Assembly (NCBI GenBank): GCA_903929355.1
Contig: CAIYUN010000057.1
Coordinates: forward strand, 1 to 64,000
Length of the DNA: 64,000 nt
Source: an uncultured Opitutaceae bacterium
GTDB lineage: Bacteria > Verrucomicrobiota > Verrucomicrobiia > Opitutales > Opitutaceae
Reading direction: 5' to 3'
In this document: positions 18,595 to 28,373 of the stretch, in pieces
Layout of the letters: every line of letters begins with the position of its first letter
How positions within the stretch are numbered: position 1 is the stretch's first letter
Notes under the pieces: model-generated
Told to the model about the DNA's origin: nothing
The model's database searches: none
The model's input: the letters and a program-made list of their open reading frames with translations, nothing else
Position numbers and translations under genes: made by a program

Positions 18595-20400
18595 TCATTC
18601 CTGAACCGGGGAGCGTGGTTGCAGGTATTCCCGCCACCCGCCAAAATTCGTGATGTCACTGGCTCCGGCCAGCGCGACGGGCTCACAGAGGAAGCCTTTG
18701 ACCTCCTCCCCGGTTTCCAGGGTGACGGTGCCGATGCACATGGGTGCGGGCACCCGGGCGACGAATCGGCCGAACGCCGCAGCGCCAAGCTCCCACACCT
18801 CGACCTGGATGGACGCGCCCTCCATCGCCACCCGCACCAAGCCCGGTTTCGGAGGGGTGGTATTGGCCAGGGCGTACAGGCGGTAGGTGGGAGCGGTCCG
18901 TCCGGTCCATCCCAGCCGGGCGCCGAGTGAGGTGAGTTGGTGGTTTAACGGCTGTCCGGACAAATGGGCGCCGACGACCGCCAGCCGCACCCGCTCGGCA
19001 CCGGGTCGGTCACTGGTGGGAGAGGGCGGGGGCAACGGGTGGCGCGTGGCGCCGAGCCGGCCTCCGACGTTGGCGTGCCAGCGTGTGCCGAGCTCGAGCA
19101 GGTTTTCCTCGTTCCAGGCGGGCGCGAGCAAGGTCACGCCCCAGGGCAGTCCGCCCGCCCGGAATCCTGCGGGCACGGCGAGCGCGCAGAGGTCGAGCAG
19201 GTTCACGAAATTGGTGTAGGTGCCGAGGCGGGAATTGAGCAGCACCGGCTCGGCGGCCACCTCGGCGAGGGTGTAGGGGCGCGGGATCGTCGGCAGGAGC
19301 AACGCATCCATTTTTTCCCACTCCGTGGCGGCGCGGCGGATGAGGACGGCCAGCTGGTGCAGACCATCAAACACCTCCGCCGCGCCCAGGTCGGCCCCGG
19401 CCTCCACAATCTGCCGCGTGACGGGCAGAAACGCGGCGGCGTGATGCTGGTGAAAAGCCCGCAGGCCGGACCAGCGCTCGGCCACCCACGGTCCCTGGTA
19501 GAGGAGCCGGGCGGTTTCGCGGAACGCCGCGAAGTCGATCGTGACCAGCCGCGCGCCGAGCGCGGCGACCCGGCCGAGCGACGTTTGGAAAAGGTGCTCC
19601 GCCTCGGCGTCACCAAAAAACTCCAGCTCTCCCGGGGCTGGCACGCCGATGCGGGGTTCCGCAGGAAAAAAGAGGGTCTCCGGACGCCGCCGGGAATACG
19701 GATCGGCCCCGTCGAACCCCTCCAGCAGGCGGCCGACAACGGCGGCATCGGCGCAGTTGAGGGCGAACACCGACACGCAGTCGAGCGAGCGGCACGCCGG
19801 AACGAGGCCGCGCGTGCTCCATGCGCCCCGGGTGGGCTTGAGCCCGACCAGATTATTCAACCCGGCAGGCACGCGGCCGGAGCCGGCGGTGTCGGTGCCG
19901 AGGGCGAAGGAGACGAGCCCCGCCGCGACGGCGACCGCGGAGCCGCTGCTCGACCCCCCCGGAATCATGTCCGGGCAAAACGGATTGCGCGGGGTGCCAT
20001 GGGGCGAACGCACGTCGACGAGGCCGGTGGCGAACTGATCGAGATTGGTCTTGCCGATGGGGATGGCGCCGGCATCGAGCAGGCGTTGCACCACGGGCGC
20101 GGACTCGGCGGGCGAGCAGGCGAACTCCGGACACGCGGCGGTTGTGGGCGTGCCGGCCAGGTCAAGGTTGTCCTTGATCGCGAAGGGAATGCCATAAAGC
20201 GGCTGGGTGGCGCGTTCACGGGACTCAACGCGGCGGGCGTGGGCGAGCAACTCCGCGGGGGAAAGCCGGTGGATCCAGACCGCCGGATCAGCCTGGACCT
20301 CAAGGCGACGGCCAATCTCGCCCATGAGGCGGGTGGGCGTGAGCGTGCCGGCCGCGTAAGCGTCGCGGAGTGAGGCGAGATCGAGAGAGAGCGGAGCCAT
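18595..20400 (-). CDS. atzF: Allophanate hydrolase
   Basis: Amidase signature (GKTNLDQFATGLVDVRSPHGTPRNPFCPDMIPGGSSSGSAVAVAAGLVSFALGTDTAGSGRVPAGLNNLVGLKPTRG) plus AtzF-type C-terminal domain (VVGAHLSGQPLNHQL...). Confidence 0.93.
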   Translation of the reverse strand: MAPLSLDLASLRDAYAAGTLTPTRLMGEIGRRLEVQADPAVWIHRLSPAELLAHARRVESRERATQPLYGIPFAIKDNLDLAGTPTTAACPEFACSPAESAPVVQRLLDAGAIPIGKTNLDQFATGLVDVRSPHGTPRNPFCPDMIPGGSSSGSAVAVAAGLVSFALGTDTAGSGRVPAGLNNLVGLKPTRGAWSTRGLVPACRSLDCVSVFALNCADAAVVGRLLEGFDGADPYSRRRPETLFFPAEPRIGVPAPGELEFFGDAEAEHLFQTSLGRVAALGARLVTIDFAAFRETARLLYQGPWVAERWSGLRAFHQHHAAAFLPVTRQIVEAGADLGAAEVFDGLHQLAVLIRRAATEWEKMDALLLPTIPRPYTLAEVAAEPVLLNSRLGTYTNFVNLLDLCALAVPAGFRAGGLPWGVTLLAPAWNEENLLELGTRWHANVGGRLGATRHPLPPPSPTSDRPGAERVRLAVVGAHLSGQPLNHQLTSLGARLGWTGRTAPTYRLYALANTTPPKPGLVRVAMEGASIQVEVWELGAAAFGRFVARVPAPMCIGTVTLETGEEVKGFLCEPVALAGASDITNFGGWREYLQPRSPVQE

Positions 20401-20438
20401 GCTTCAACCTAAATTTGGTAATCGGATTTTACCACGGT

Positions 20439-20621
20439 TTACCCGCCATAGGCGGCGCCAGACTGATCCAGCATTGGGCGACGTTGCATTTCCCGGCGCT
20501 CCCAGCCGCGGATGGCCGCAAACAACCCGCCGGAGGAGGTCACGCCGCACAGGAGGGCGGCGACGACCGGCCAGCACCGGCGCAGCGGGCCGGGACGGAG
20601 GAGGGTGCGCAAGGATGGCAT
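20439..20621 (-). CDS. Possible small single-TM/secreted protein
   Basis: MPSLRTLLRPGPLRRCWPVVAALLCGVTSSGGLFAAIRGW... in an otherwise empty 290-bp gap; no family recognised. Confidence 0.25.
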   Translation of the reverse strand: MPSLRTLLRPGPLRRCWPVVAALLCGVTSSGGLFAAIRGWERREMQRRPMLDQSGAAYGG

Positions 20622-20690
20622 GGGGGGCCGCCCAGCACGGCGGCAGCCCCATGGGCATAGCACACAACGTGCCTTGCCGGGTGTCCGGGC

Positions 20691-21284
20691 TCAGAACCCG
20701 CCTCCGGCCCGCCTTTTTCCTTCCCGGGACCCCAGGGTGAATCGCGGCAGGGTGTCCGTGTCGCGGAGCAGGCGCATGGCCCGGGCTTCAGCGGCGCGCA
20801 TCCGGCGTTTGGGCCCGGGGGCGAGGTCGTCGTGGCCGGCGAGATGCAGCCACCCATGCACGAGGTAGAGCGTGAGTTCGGTGCTGAGCTTGTCCCCGGT
20901 GACCGGAGCGGCGCCCGGTTGGCGGAGGGCGGCGTCAACGGAGAGGCAGATCTCACCGGCGAGACCATGGGCCGGGTCGCCGGCAAAGGTGATCACGTCG
21001 GTCGGGGTTGGGTCGTCGAGAAAATCCGCATGCAGCCTGGCCAGGGCGGTGTCGGTGAGAAACGCGAGGGAAAGCTCGTGGCCAAAAGGCCGGAGCGCGG
21101 CGGGCTGAAGGCTGAAAGCGGCGAGATGGGTGTCGAGGGTGTGGATGGCCCGGGCGATGGCCCGCCGGTCGAGGCGCAGGCCCGGGTAGGCGTGGTGGAT
21201 GGTGACTGGGCGCCCGGGCCGGGGGCTTGGCGGCGCGGTGGCGGCGCGCGGCGGCGGCCTGATCTTTCGCTTGGTCTTGCGCAT
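20691..21284 (-). CDS. ybeY: Endoribonuclease YbeY (rRNA maturation)
   Basis: PTDVITFAGDP and metal-binding HGWLHLAGHDD motif. Confidence 0.93.
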   Translation of the reverse strand: MRKTKRKIRPPPRAATAPPSPRPGRPVTIHHAYPGLRLDRRAIARAIHTLDTHLAAFSLQPAALRPFGHELSLAFLTDTALARLHADFLDDPTPTDVITFAGDPAHGLAGEICLSVDAALRQPGAAPVTGDKLSTELTLYLVHGWLHLAGHDDLAPGPKRRMRAAEARAMRLLRDTDTLPRFTLGSREGKRRAGGGF

Positions 21285-21292
21285 GCTGGTTT

Positions 21293-23704
21293 TCAGCCTT
21301 CCGCCTCCCGCCCTTCCGCCTTTCCGGCCCCCGCCTCGGCGGCCGGATACTCCACCCGGGTGTGCGTCATGTTGAGCAGGGTGCGGGCGAAGCTTTCCTT
21401 GATGCGGCTGAGTTCCTCAAACGTCAGGGTGGCCTCGTCGAGCTGCAGCTCGTCCGTCCGGTCCCGGACGATACGCGTGATGAGGTCGGCGAGACGCTCG
21501 GGGGACACGTCGCGCAGCGACCGCGAGGCGGCCTCGACCCCGTCGGCGAGGTGGATGATCGCGCTTTCCTTGAAACGCGGGCGGGGACCGTCGTAACGGA
21601 AGTCCGCGTGGTCCACGAGCGGGTTGGTCGTCTGCTCCCGGGCGAAGCCCATGGTGGTGCCGACCGTGCGCGCGCCGGCCCCCACGGGCAGCGGCGAGCG
21701 GGTCTGCTCCACCGCGCGTTGGTAGAAGAAGCGGACGAGCGTGGTTCCGTGGTGCTGGCGGATCACGTCCACCACCGCCCGCGGGAGCTTGTGCTTGAGC
21801 GCGAGCCTGACGCCGTACTCCACGTGGTCCTTGATGATCTCGGCCGACCGGGCCGGGGGCAGGCGGTCATGGGGGTTGACGCCGGCGCGCTGGTTTTCGC
21901 CGAAGTATTCCGGGCGCGCGGTCTTGCCGATGTCGTGATAGAGGGCGCAGACGCGGGCGAGCAGCGGGTTGGCGCCGGTGGCGGCGGCGGCGTGCTCGGC
22001 GAGCTGCGCGACCATGAGCGAGTGATGGTAGGTGCCGGGGGCCTGCAGCTGCATGAGCCGCAGGAGGGGATGGTTGTAATCGGTGAGCTCGAGGAGGGTG
22101 ATGTCGGTGGTGCGCTTGAACAGGCCCTCGAGCACGGGCAGCAGCCACAGCACGATGCCACCGGTGATCAGCCCGGTGCCCAGGCCGGTCGCCATGTGCT
22201 TGAGCACGATGAGCGGGTCGCCCTGGTCCACCACCCCAAGAAAGAGGGCAAAGACGGCGACGGTGAAACCGCCGAGGGCGGAGGCGCGGAGCACGCCCGC
22301 CCGGCGGCTCGTGCCCCGGCTGAAGTAAATGGCGACCATGGAGCCGAGAAAGGTGAGCACGAGGAGGTCGAGCCGGTTCCCGTAGATCACGCTGGTGAAG
22401 ATGGAGATAAGCAGCGCCATGAAGCTGGCCGTGCCGACATCAATCAGGATGGCGATGAGCAGCGGGGCGATGGCGGTGGGCGCGAGATAGGGCAGCAGCG
22501 AGGCGGAGTCGGGGTCGTTGACAAAAAACGGCAGGCCGGTGAGCGCGTAGCTGAGACGCACCAGGACGAGGTTGAAGACGACCACCAGGGCGAGCAGGGC
22601 GAGGCGGCCGTTGCTGTGCAGCGTGGCCCGGTCCTCGAGCCGGATGAAGATGGCGCCAGCCATCACGGTCGCGAGCACGAGCAGCACGCGGTAGAAAATC
22701 TCGAGCGCGTTGTTAAACTCGGCGTCGCCGTGCGCGAGCAGATACTGGCGGTGGGCGTTGAGCATCTCGATCTGCTCCGGCATGACGCGCGTGCCCGGCT
22801 CGATGATGGTCTCGCCGCGGGCGACGTGCACCGACACGGGCTTGAGCGATTTGAGCGCGTCGGCCTGCTGCTGCCGGGTGGCGGCGGGGTCGTAGTTGAG
22901 GTTGGGGGCGACCCCGTTGCTGAAAAACCCGTAGAGCGCGAGGGCGAGGTCGCGGGGGGTGTCCTTGTCGGCCAGCATCACGCGCAGGTTGGCGAGGGCG
23001 TCGGACTTGGCGCGGACGCTGAGGGCGGCCACGGTGCCGTCGGGCCGGACCACCTGGAGGACGGCGAGCTGCCGGGCGTCGCTGGCGGCGGCAAACGCGC
23101 CGTCGTCCGACACCCCCGCCGCGTCCAGGCCGCCGAGGAGTGCGAACGCGTTGTCGAACCACACGCGGCGGGCGGCGGCATCACCGGCCGCGAGGATGGT
23201 TTCGACATCCCGGACACTGGCCCGGTAGGGCCCCCGGGCGTTGAACGACGTCACGAGGTCGGCCAGGTCGGCCGAGCGGTTCCCGGCGAAGCGGAGGCCG
23301 GGGCGGTGGATTTGCTCAAATCGCTCCAGGTCGGCGCACAGACCGTTGGCCGCCGCCTCGAACCGGATCAGCTCGGCGGGGTCGAGCCGGTACACCGGTG
23401 GCACGCGCTGGCTGAGTTGCTCGCGGGCCCGGCTGGTCTTTTCCGCGCTCTCATAGGTGAACGGCGCGCTGGCCACCACCCGCACGGTGGCGAGCTGGTT
23501 GGGCAGCACCGGCAGGTTGGCGGTCGTGACCCCCACGAAGCTGATGAGCACGACGGCGGCCACGGTCGCCGCAAAGATCAGTGATGCCACCAGACGGCTG
23601 GACTCGAAAAACTCCTGCGTGCCCGCGCCGGGTGGACCGAAGAGGAGCTTGAGCTGTTGGCGGAGCGAGCCGAGGAGGAGCTTGAGCTGCTGGCGGAGTG
23701 ACAT
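21293..23704 (-). CDS. 7TM-HD receptor-type HD phosphohydrolase (PgpH family)
   Basis: Extracellular 7TMR-HDED region, TM segments, HDIG domain ALYHDIGKTARPEYFGENQ..., DHVEYGVRLALKHKLP, HHGTTLVRFFYQ. Confidence 0.92.
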   Translation of the reverse strand: MSLRQQLKLLLGSLRQQLKLLFGPPGAGTQEFFESSRLVASLIFAATVAAVVLISFVGVTTANLPVLPNQLATVRVVASAPFTYESAEKTSRAREQLSQRVPPVYRLDPAELIRFEAAANGLCADLERFEQIHRPGLRFAGNRSADLADLVTSFNARGPYRASVRDVETILAAGDAAARRVWFDNAFALLGGLDAAGVSDDGAFAAASDARQLAVLQVVRPDGTVAALSVRAKSDALANLRVMLADKDTPRDLALALYGFFSNGVAPNLNYDPAATRQQQADALKSLKPVSVHVARGETIIEPGTRVMPEQIEMLNAHRQYLLAHGDAEFNNALEIFYRVLLVLATVMAGAIFIRLEDRATLHSNGRLALLALVVVFNLVLVRLSYALTGLPFFVNDPDSASLLPYLAPTAIAPLLIAILIDVGTASFMALLISIFTSVIYGNRLDLLVLTFLGSMVAIYFSRGTSRRAGVLRASALGGFTVAVFALFLGVVDQGDPLIVLKHMATGLGTGLITGGIVLWLLPVLEGLFKRTTDITLLELTDYNHPLLRLMQLQAPGTYHHSLMVAQLAEHAAAATGANPLLARVCALYHDIGKTARPEYFGENQRAGVNPHDRLPPARSAEIIKDHVEYGVRLALKHKLPRAVVDVIRQHHGTTLVRFFYQRAVEQTRSPLPVGAGARTVGTTMGFAREQTTNPLVDHADFRYDGPRPRFKESAIIHLADGVEAASRSLRDVSPERLADLITRIVRDRTDELQLDEATLTFEELSRIKESFARTLLNMTHTRVEYPAAEAGAGKAEGREAEG

Positions 23705-23731
23705 GGGGGATGGGTTGGCAGGGGCAACGCC

Positions 23732-24763
23732 TCAGGCCTGGGTCGTCGGCGGGGTGCCGGCGGCTGCGCTGGCCGGGCGCTTTTCCTCCATCGCGTTGTT
23801 GCCGGGGGTGCCGTTTTTCCGGTGCTCGTCGTAGGCGGCGATGATGCGTTGCACCAGCGGGTGCCGGACGACGTCGGCCGGGCCGAACTGGTGGAACGCG
23901 ATACCCTCCACGCCGGCGAGAATTCGGCTCGCCTCGACCAGGCCGGAGGTCCGGGCGCGCGGCAGGTCAATCTGGGTGATGTCGCCGGTGATGACCATGC
24001 GCGAGTCCTCGCCCAGCCGGGTCAGGAACATCATCATTTGCTCCGGAGTCGTGTTCTGCGCCTCGTCGAGGATCACGAAGGCGTGCGCGAGCGTGCGACC
24101 GCGCATGTAGGCGAGCGGGGCGATCTCCAGCAGGTTTTTCTCGGTGAGGCGGGCGAGTTCGGCGGCGTCGGTCATGTCGTGGAGCGCGTCGTAAAGCGGG
24201 CGGAGATAGGGGAGGATCTTCTCGCGCAGGTCGCCGGGCAGAAACCCCAGCGTTTCACCCGCCTCGACCGCCGGCCGGGCCAGGATGATGCGCTGCACCG
24301 TGCCGGCATGGAGCGCCGCCACGGCCTGTGCCACCGCCAGGTAGGTCTTCCCCGTGCCCGCGGGGCCGATGCCAAAGGTGATCGCGTGGTCTGCCATCGC
24401 GCGCAGGTAGTTCTTTTGCCCGAGGGTTTTGGGGACAATGCGGCGCTTGGGCGTCGCGACCACGAGCGGCTCGTGGCAGAGCGCTTGCAACTGCTCCGCC
24501 CCGCCGCCGGCCACGGCGTCCGTGAAGCGGTGGAAGTCTGCGCTGCCGACGGCGAGGCCCTGGCCGCGGGCGTCGTCGAGGAAGCCAAAGAGCTGCGCGG
24601 CGCGCGCCACGGCGGCGGCGGGTCCCTCCAGCCGCAGCCAGTCCTCCCGCGTGACGAGTTTCACCCCGAGCCGCTGTTCGGCAAAGGCGAGGTTTTCCTC
24701 CCGGCCCGCGTAGAGCTGGTGCAGGTGCCGCGGACTGGGAAAGTGGAGGGTCTTGGATGCCAA
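23732..24763 (-). CDS. phoH: PhoH family ATPase/RNA helicase-like protein
   Basis: GPAGTGKTYLAVAQAVAAL, ARPAVEAGETLGFLPGDLREKILPYLRPLYDAL, ILDEAQNTTPEQMMMFLTRLGEDSRMVITGDITQIDLPR; the long track ORF start is upstream of homology, so likely TTG start at 24763. Confidence 0.92.
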   Translation of the reverse strand: MASKTLHFPSPRHLHQLYAGREENLAFAEQRLGVKLVTREDWLRLEGPAAAVARAAQLFGFLDDARGQGLAVGSADFHRFTDAVAGGGAEQLQALCHEPLVVATPKRRIVPKTLGQKNYLRAMADHAITFGIGPAGTGKTYLAVAQAVAALHAGTVQRIILARPAVEAGETLGFLPGDLREKILPYLRPLYDALHDMTDAAELARLTEKNLLEIAPLAYMRGRTLAHAFVILDEAQNTTPEQMMMFLTRLGEDSRMVITGDITQIDLPRARTSGLVEASRILAGVEGIAFHQFGPADVVRHPLVQRIIAAYDEHRKNGTPGNNAMEEKRPASAAAGTPPTTQA

Positions 24764-24765
24764 GG

Positions 24766-24799
24766 GAATTGCGGACTGCGGATTGCGGACTGCGGAATG
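24766..24799. repeat. Degenerate short tandem, unit about ATTCCGCA (reverse complement)
   Basis: ggaattgcggactgcggattgcggactgcggaatga; same family as the in-frame repeat at 34165-34204. Confidence 0.7.
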
Positions 24800-24807
24800 A
24801 ATGGCGG

Positions 24808-25347
24808 TCAAGCGCCGACGCCGGGTGCCGGGACTGGACTCCGCCCTCCAACCTCCGCCCTCCGCATTTGGCCCGCCACGGCGGCGAGTTTTTCCCAGGT
24901 TGCGTCCAGCGCCTGCGGGAGCACCCGGGTGTTGCTGATCACCGGCATGAAGTTGGTGTCGCCGTTCCAGCGGGGCACCAGGTGGGCGTGCAGGTGCGGG
25001 ATGCTTCCGCCCGCCGCCCCGCCCAGGTTGAAGCCGAGGTTGAACCCGTCGGGCTTCAGCGCGGCGGTCAGGACGGCCTTGCCGAAGACGAGGGTGTCCA
25101 TGAAATCCGCGCGCTCGGCGGCGGTGAGGGCGTCGAGGTCGGCCGTCTCCCGGAACGGGATGGCCAGCAGGTGCCCCGGATTGTACGGATAGCGGTTCAG
25201 CATCAGGTAGGTCAGCGCACCCCGGTGGATGATGAGGGCGGTCCGGTCGTCGCCGAGGCCGGGCAGTTCCGTGAACGGACGCGTCCCTTCCGGCGGGCGC
25301 GGCGCCGTGATGTAATCCATGCGCCAGTAGGCGTGCAGCGACTCCAT
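24808..25347 (-). CDS. HIT domain protein
   Basis: Histidine triad HLHAHLVPRW; YPYNPGHLLAIPFRE. Confidence 0.92.
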   Translation of the reverse strand: MESLHAYWRMDYITAPRPPEGTRPFTELPGLGDDRTALIIHRGALTYLMLNRYPYNPGHLLAIPFRETADLDALTAAERADFMDTLVFGKAVLTAALKPDGFNLGFNLGGAAGGSIPHLHAHLVPRWNGDTNFMPVISNTRVLPQALDATWEKLAAVAGQMRRAEVGGRSPVPAPGVGA

Positions 25348-25494
25348 GTTCAAGGGGCGGTGAGGCAATCACGCCCCGCCGGCCTTGTCAAAGCCTGCCG
25401 GGCAAAGCTGGATGCTAGCCATTGCTTGTCAGCTGTTTGCTTATGACGGGACGAAGGTTTTGACAGGGCGGCCGGCCCGCCCCAACCTGCCTCC

Positions 25495-25854
25495 ATGCTG
25501 ACCGAATACCGCCATGTCAGGCAGGAGCGCGCGCCGCTGCGCCGGCGCTGGTTTGAGGGCGGCGGCCTTGAGCTGATTGTCTGGCAGGACGAACGCGGTG
25601 GTCTCACGGGGTTTCAGCTGTGCCACGACCAGGCCGAAGGCCCCCACGCGTTGACCTGGACTCCCGCAACCGGGTTTTCCCACAGCCGGATCGATGAGGG
25701 CGATCACTCGCCGCTGAAAAATGAAACCCCCGTCCTGCAACCCGGCGGCACCGTGCCCTGGCAGGCGCTGGCCGCGCGGTTTGCCGCCGAAGGCGCCGCG
25801 CTGGAACCCGCCTTGCGCGATACCGTGGCGTCCCTGCTGGCGACCCACTGCTGA
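25495..25854 (+). CDS. Conserved hypothetical protein (119 aa)
   Basis: Complete ORF with ATG, ordinary composition, located between HIT and exosortase genes. Confidence 0.55.
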   Translation: MLTEYRHVRQERAPLRRRWFEGGGLELIVWQDERGGLTGFQLCHDQAEGPHALTWTPATGFSHSRIDEGDHSPLKNETPVLQPGGTVPWQALAARFAAEGAALEPALRDTVASLLATHC

Positions 25855-26024
25855 GGTGGGCCGGGGGGGGGCAGAGGCCGGAGGCCCGAAGCCAGAGCGG
25901 ATCGGGCAAGGGCGAGACCAAAAAAGGGGGACTCGACCCCATCCCGCATCGAACCGTGGGTTGGGCCGCTGAAAGTGCTGGCCCGCCGGGGTGGAATCAG
26001 GCAATCAATCCCCTTCTTCCTCGC

Positions 26025-27050
26025 ATGACCGCTTTTTGGAAAAAATTGACCGCGGTGGTGCCGGCGCCGTTTTTCGCGGCGCTGTTGCTTGGCGTGGGGT
26101 ATCTGGGCTTCGTCGCGTGGGACCAGTCCTGGTGGTGGCGGCAGAAGGAGGATTACTCGTTCGGCTGGCTGGTGCCCTGCTTTGTGGCGTTCGTCGTCTA
26201 TGACCGCTGGCCGCGGATTACGGCGGCACTGCGCGCCTGTGCCGCGGCGGGCAGCCCGCGGGCGGCCGGCTGGGTGCTGCCGGCGGCGGTCCATGCCGCG
26301 ATGGCGGGCGGGGTGGTCCTGTTTGCCCTCGGGGTGCTCTACCGGGCGGGCGCGGGCGCGTCGCAGCCTGGCACGCTGGCCATCTCGATGGGCGCGGCCG
26401 CGCTGCTCCTCACCACGCTTTTTCTCCAGGCCCCCGCCCCCGAAGGCCCGCCGTCCCCGGCGGTGGGGCTGACCACCGACGCCCGGCTGCGGCTGGCGGC
26501 GCTGTTTGTCTTCCCCGCGCTGGTCTGGCTGGTGTCCGCGCCGATGGTTTCAGTCGTGGAAAACGACCTCAGCCTGTTTTTGCTCCGGCTGGTGTCGCGG
26601 ATTGTTTCCGGGGTGTTTGATGTGCTCGGCCTGCCGATCCAGCAGGTGGGGAATGTGCTGGTGCTGCCACCGGTCAACGGGGTCGAGAACCGGGTGGGGG
26701 TGGCCGAGGCTTGTTCGGGCATCCGGTCCCAGACGGCGTGCCTGTTCTCCGGATCTTTCCTCGCGGCGGTGTTTTTGGAGAAGTTCTGGAAGAAGGCGCT
26801 GCTGGTGGTGATGGCGATGGTCCTGGCGTTTGCCACCAACATCATGCGCAGCCTGTTTCTGACCGCCTGGGCTTACTACAAGGGCGCGGAGGCCATGGAG
26901 AAGCAGGTGCATGACATTGCCGGCTATGTCGTGATCGTGCCGACCGTCCTCGGGCTGATTTGTCTCCTGCCGCTGCTCAACCTCAAGATCAGCTTTGGCC
27001 GCGGTGACGGGCCCGGGCCCAAACCGGCCGGCGGCGGCCCGGCACCGTGA
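26025..27050 (+). CDS. Exosortase/archaeosortase family protein
   Basis: Multi-TM; active-site-like VAEACSGIRSQTACLF ... FATNIMRSLFLTAWAYY ... HDIAGYVV. Confidence 0.88.
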   Translation: MTAFWKKLTAVVPAPFFAALLLGVGYLGFVAWDQSWWWRQKEDYSFGWLVPCFVAFVVYDRWPRITAALRACAAAGSPRAAGWVLPAAVHAAMAGGVVLFALGVLYRAGAGASQPGTLAISMGAAALLLTTLFLQAPAPEGPPSPAVGLTTDARLRLAALFVFPALVWLVSAPMVSVVENDLSLFLLRLVSRIVSGVFDVLGLPIQQVGNVLVLPPVNGVENRVGVAEACSGIRSQTACLFSGSFLAAVFLEKFWKKALLVVMAMVLAFATNIMRSLFLTAWAYYKGAEAMEKQVHDIAGYVVIVPTVLGLICLLPLLNLKISFGRGDGPGPKPAGGGPAP

Positions 27051-27063
27051 GCGCGTGCGCCCG

Positions 27064-28368
27064 ATGATCTGGCTCTACCGGTTGTTGTTTCCCTGCCTGC
27101 TGGTACTGGCCTCGCCCTATTACCTCGGGCGCATGCGGCGGCGGGGCGGTTACCGGCGGCATTTTGCACACCGGTTCGGCGCGACTCCCGCGCTGCCACC
27201 CAAGACCCCGGGCGTGCCGCGGGTCTGGCTGCAGGCGGTGAGCGTCGGCGAGATGCTCGCGATCGGCCCGGTGCTGGAGGGCCTGCGCGCCGGAGGCGCG
27301 GAAATCTACCTCACGACCACGACGAGCACCGGTTACGCGGTCGCCCGCGAGCGTTATCTGCCGCTGGTCGCCGCCCTCGGCTATTTCCCGGTTGATTGGT
27401 GGCCGTTTTCCCGCCGCGCATGGGCCCGGGTCGCGCCCGACCTCGTCGTGCTCGTCGAGAGCGAGCGGTGGCCCGAACATCTGGCGCAGGCGCGCGCCCG
27501 CGCGGTGCCGGTGGTGTGCATCAACGCCCGCCTGAGTGACCGGAGTCTCCGGCGCATGCGCCGGCTGCGGAAGCTGGCCGCCGCGCTGCTCTTTGACGGC
27601 GTCTCCCGCGTGCTCGCCGCCTCGGTCCAGGACGCGGATCGTTTCCGGGAGCTGGGCGTGCCCGCGGAAAGCATTATTTTGACGGGCAGTCTCAAGCTCG
27701 ACGTGGCCATCCCACCCATGGGGGATGCGGACAAGGCGGGACTGCGCGCGGAACTCGGCCTGCCGCCCTCCGGGCTGGTCCTGCTGGGATCGTCCACCTG
27801 GCCGGGCGAGGAGGCCGCGTTGGTCCAGGCGCTGGTCGCGGCCCGCGGGCGCGGGTTGGCGGTGTCGTTGCTGCTGGTGCCGCGGCATGCCGAGCGTCGC
27901 GACGAGGTGCGAACCCTGTTGGACCGGACGGGGCTGCGGTGCCATTTTCGCCTTCAAGGGCCCGCCCCCGGCGAAAGGGACGTGGTCGTGGCCGACACCA
28001 CGGGCGAGCTGCGGAAGCTCACCCAGCTGGCCGACGTGGTCTTCATCGGCAAGAGCCTGGCGCCGCACGAGGGTGGTCAGACGCCCGTCGAGGCGGCGGT
28101 TTTGGGCCGGCCCGTGCTGCACGGGCCCCGGATGTCGAATTTTCGTGAGATTGCCCGGAATCTCGACACGGCGGGAGCCGCGCTCGAGGTGGCGCACAGC
28201 AGCGCTCTGGTGGCCGCGGTGGTCGACCTGCTCGGCGACGCCCCGCGACGGGCCCGGATGTCCGCCGCCGCGCTCGCCTGGAGCGCGGCCAACCGCGGTG
28301 CCGGGGAACGCACCCTGGTGGCGTTGCGCGGGGAACTGGCGAGAGCTTCCGCCCGGCCGGGGATTTGA
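27064..28368 (+). CDS. waaA: 3-deoxy-D-manno-octulosonic-acid transferase
   Basis: VWLQAVSVGEMLAIGPVLEGLRA, TTTSTGYAVARERY, LVESERWPEHLAQAR, FIGKSLAPHEGGQTPVEAAVLGRPVLHGPRMSNF. Confidence 0.93.
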   Translation: MIWLYRLLFPCLLVLASPYYLGRMRRRGGYRRHFAHRFGATPALPPKTPGVPRVWLQAVSVGEMLAIGPVLEGLRAGGAEIYLTTTTSTGYAVARERYLPLVAALGYFPVDWWPFSRRAWARVAPDLVVLVESERWPEHLAQARARAVPVVCINARLSDRSLRRMRRLRKLAAALLFDGVSRVLAASVQDADRFRELGVPAESIILTGSLKLDVAIPPMGDADKAGLRAELGLPPSGLVLLGSSTWPGEEAALVQALVAARGRGLAVSLLLVPRHAERRDEVRTLLDRTGLRCHFRLQGPAPGERDVVVADTTGELRKLTQLADVVFIGKSLAPHEGGQTPVEAAVLGRPVLHGPRMSNFREIARNLDTAGAALEVAHSSALVAAVVDLLGDAPRRARMSAAALAWSAANRGAGERTLVALRGELARASARPGI

Positions 28369-28373
28369 CCGGC

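Noticed and set aside
21362-23584. 740-aa plus-strand ORF opposite the pgpH-like gene (likewise 49601-51652 minus, 57539-59473 plus, 54229-55851 plus, 61821-63839 minus, 30941-33010 plus)
   Set aside because: Long antisense ORFs are expected in high-GC DNA; composition is Arg/Gly/Ala/His-rich without domain logic, and the opposite strand encodes clear protein families
24764-25372. N-terminal extension of PhoH shown in the track (546 aa)
   Set aside because: The extension is an off-frame reading of the HIT gene; PhoH homology begins near 24763
25956-26024. Upstream extension of the exosortase ORF (track start at 25956)
   Set aside because: The extension reads through repeat-rich spacer; ATG 26025 gives a normal N-terminus
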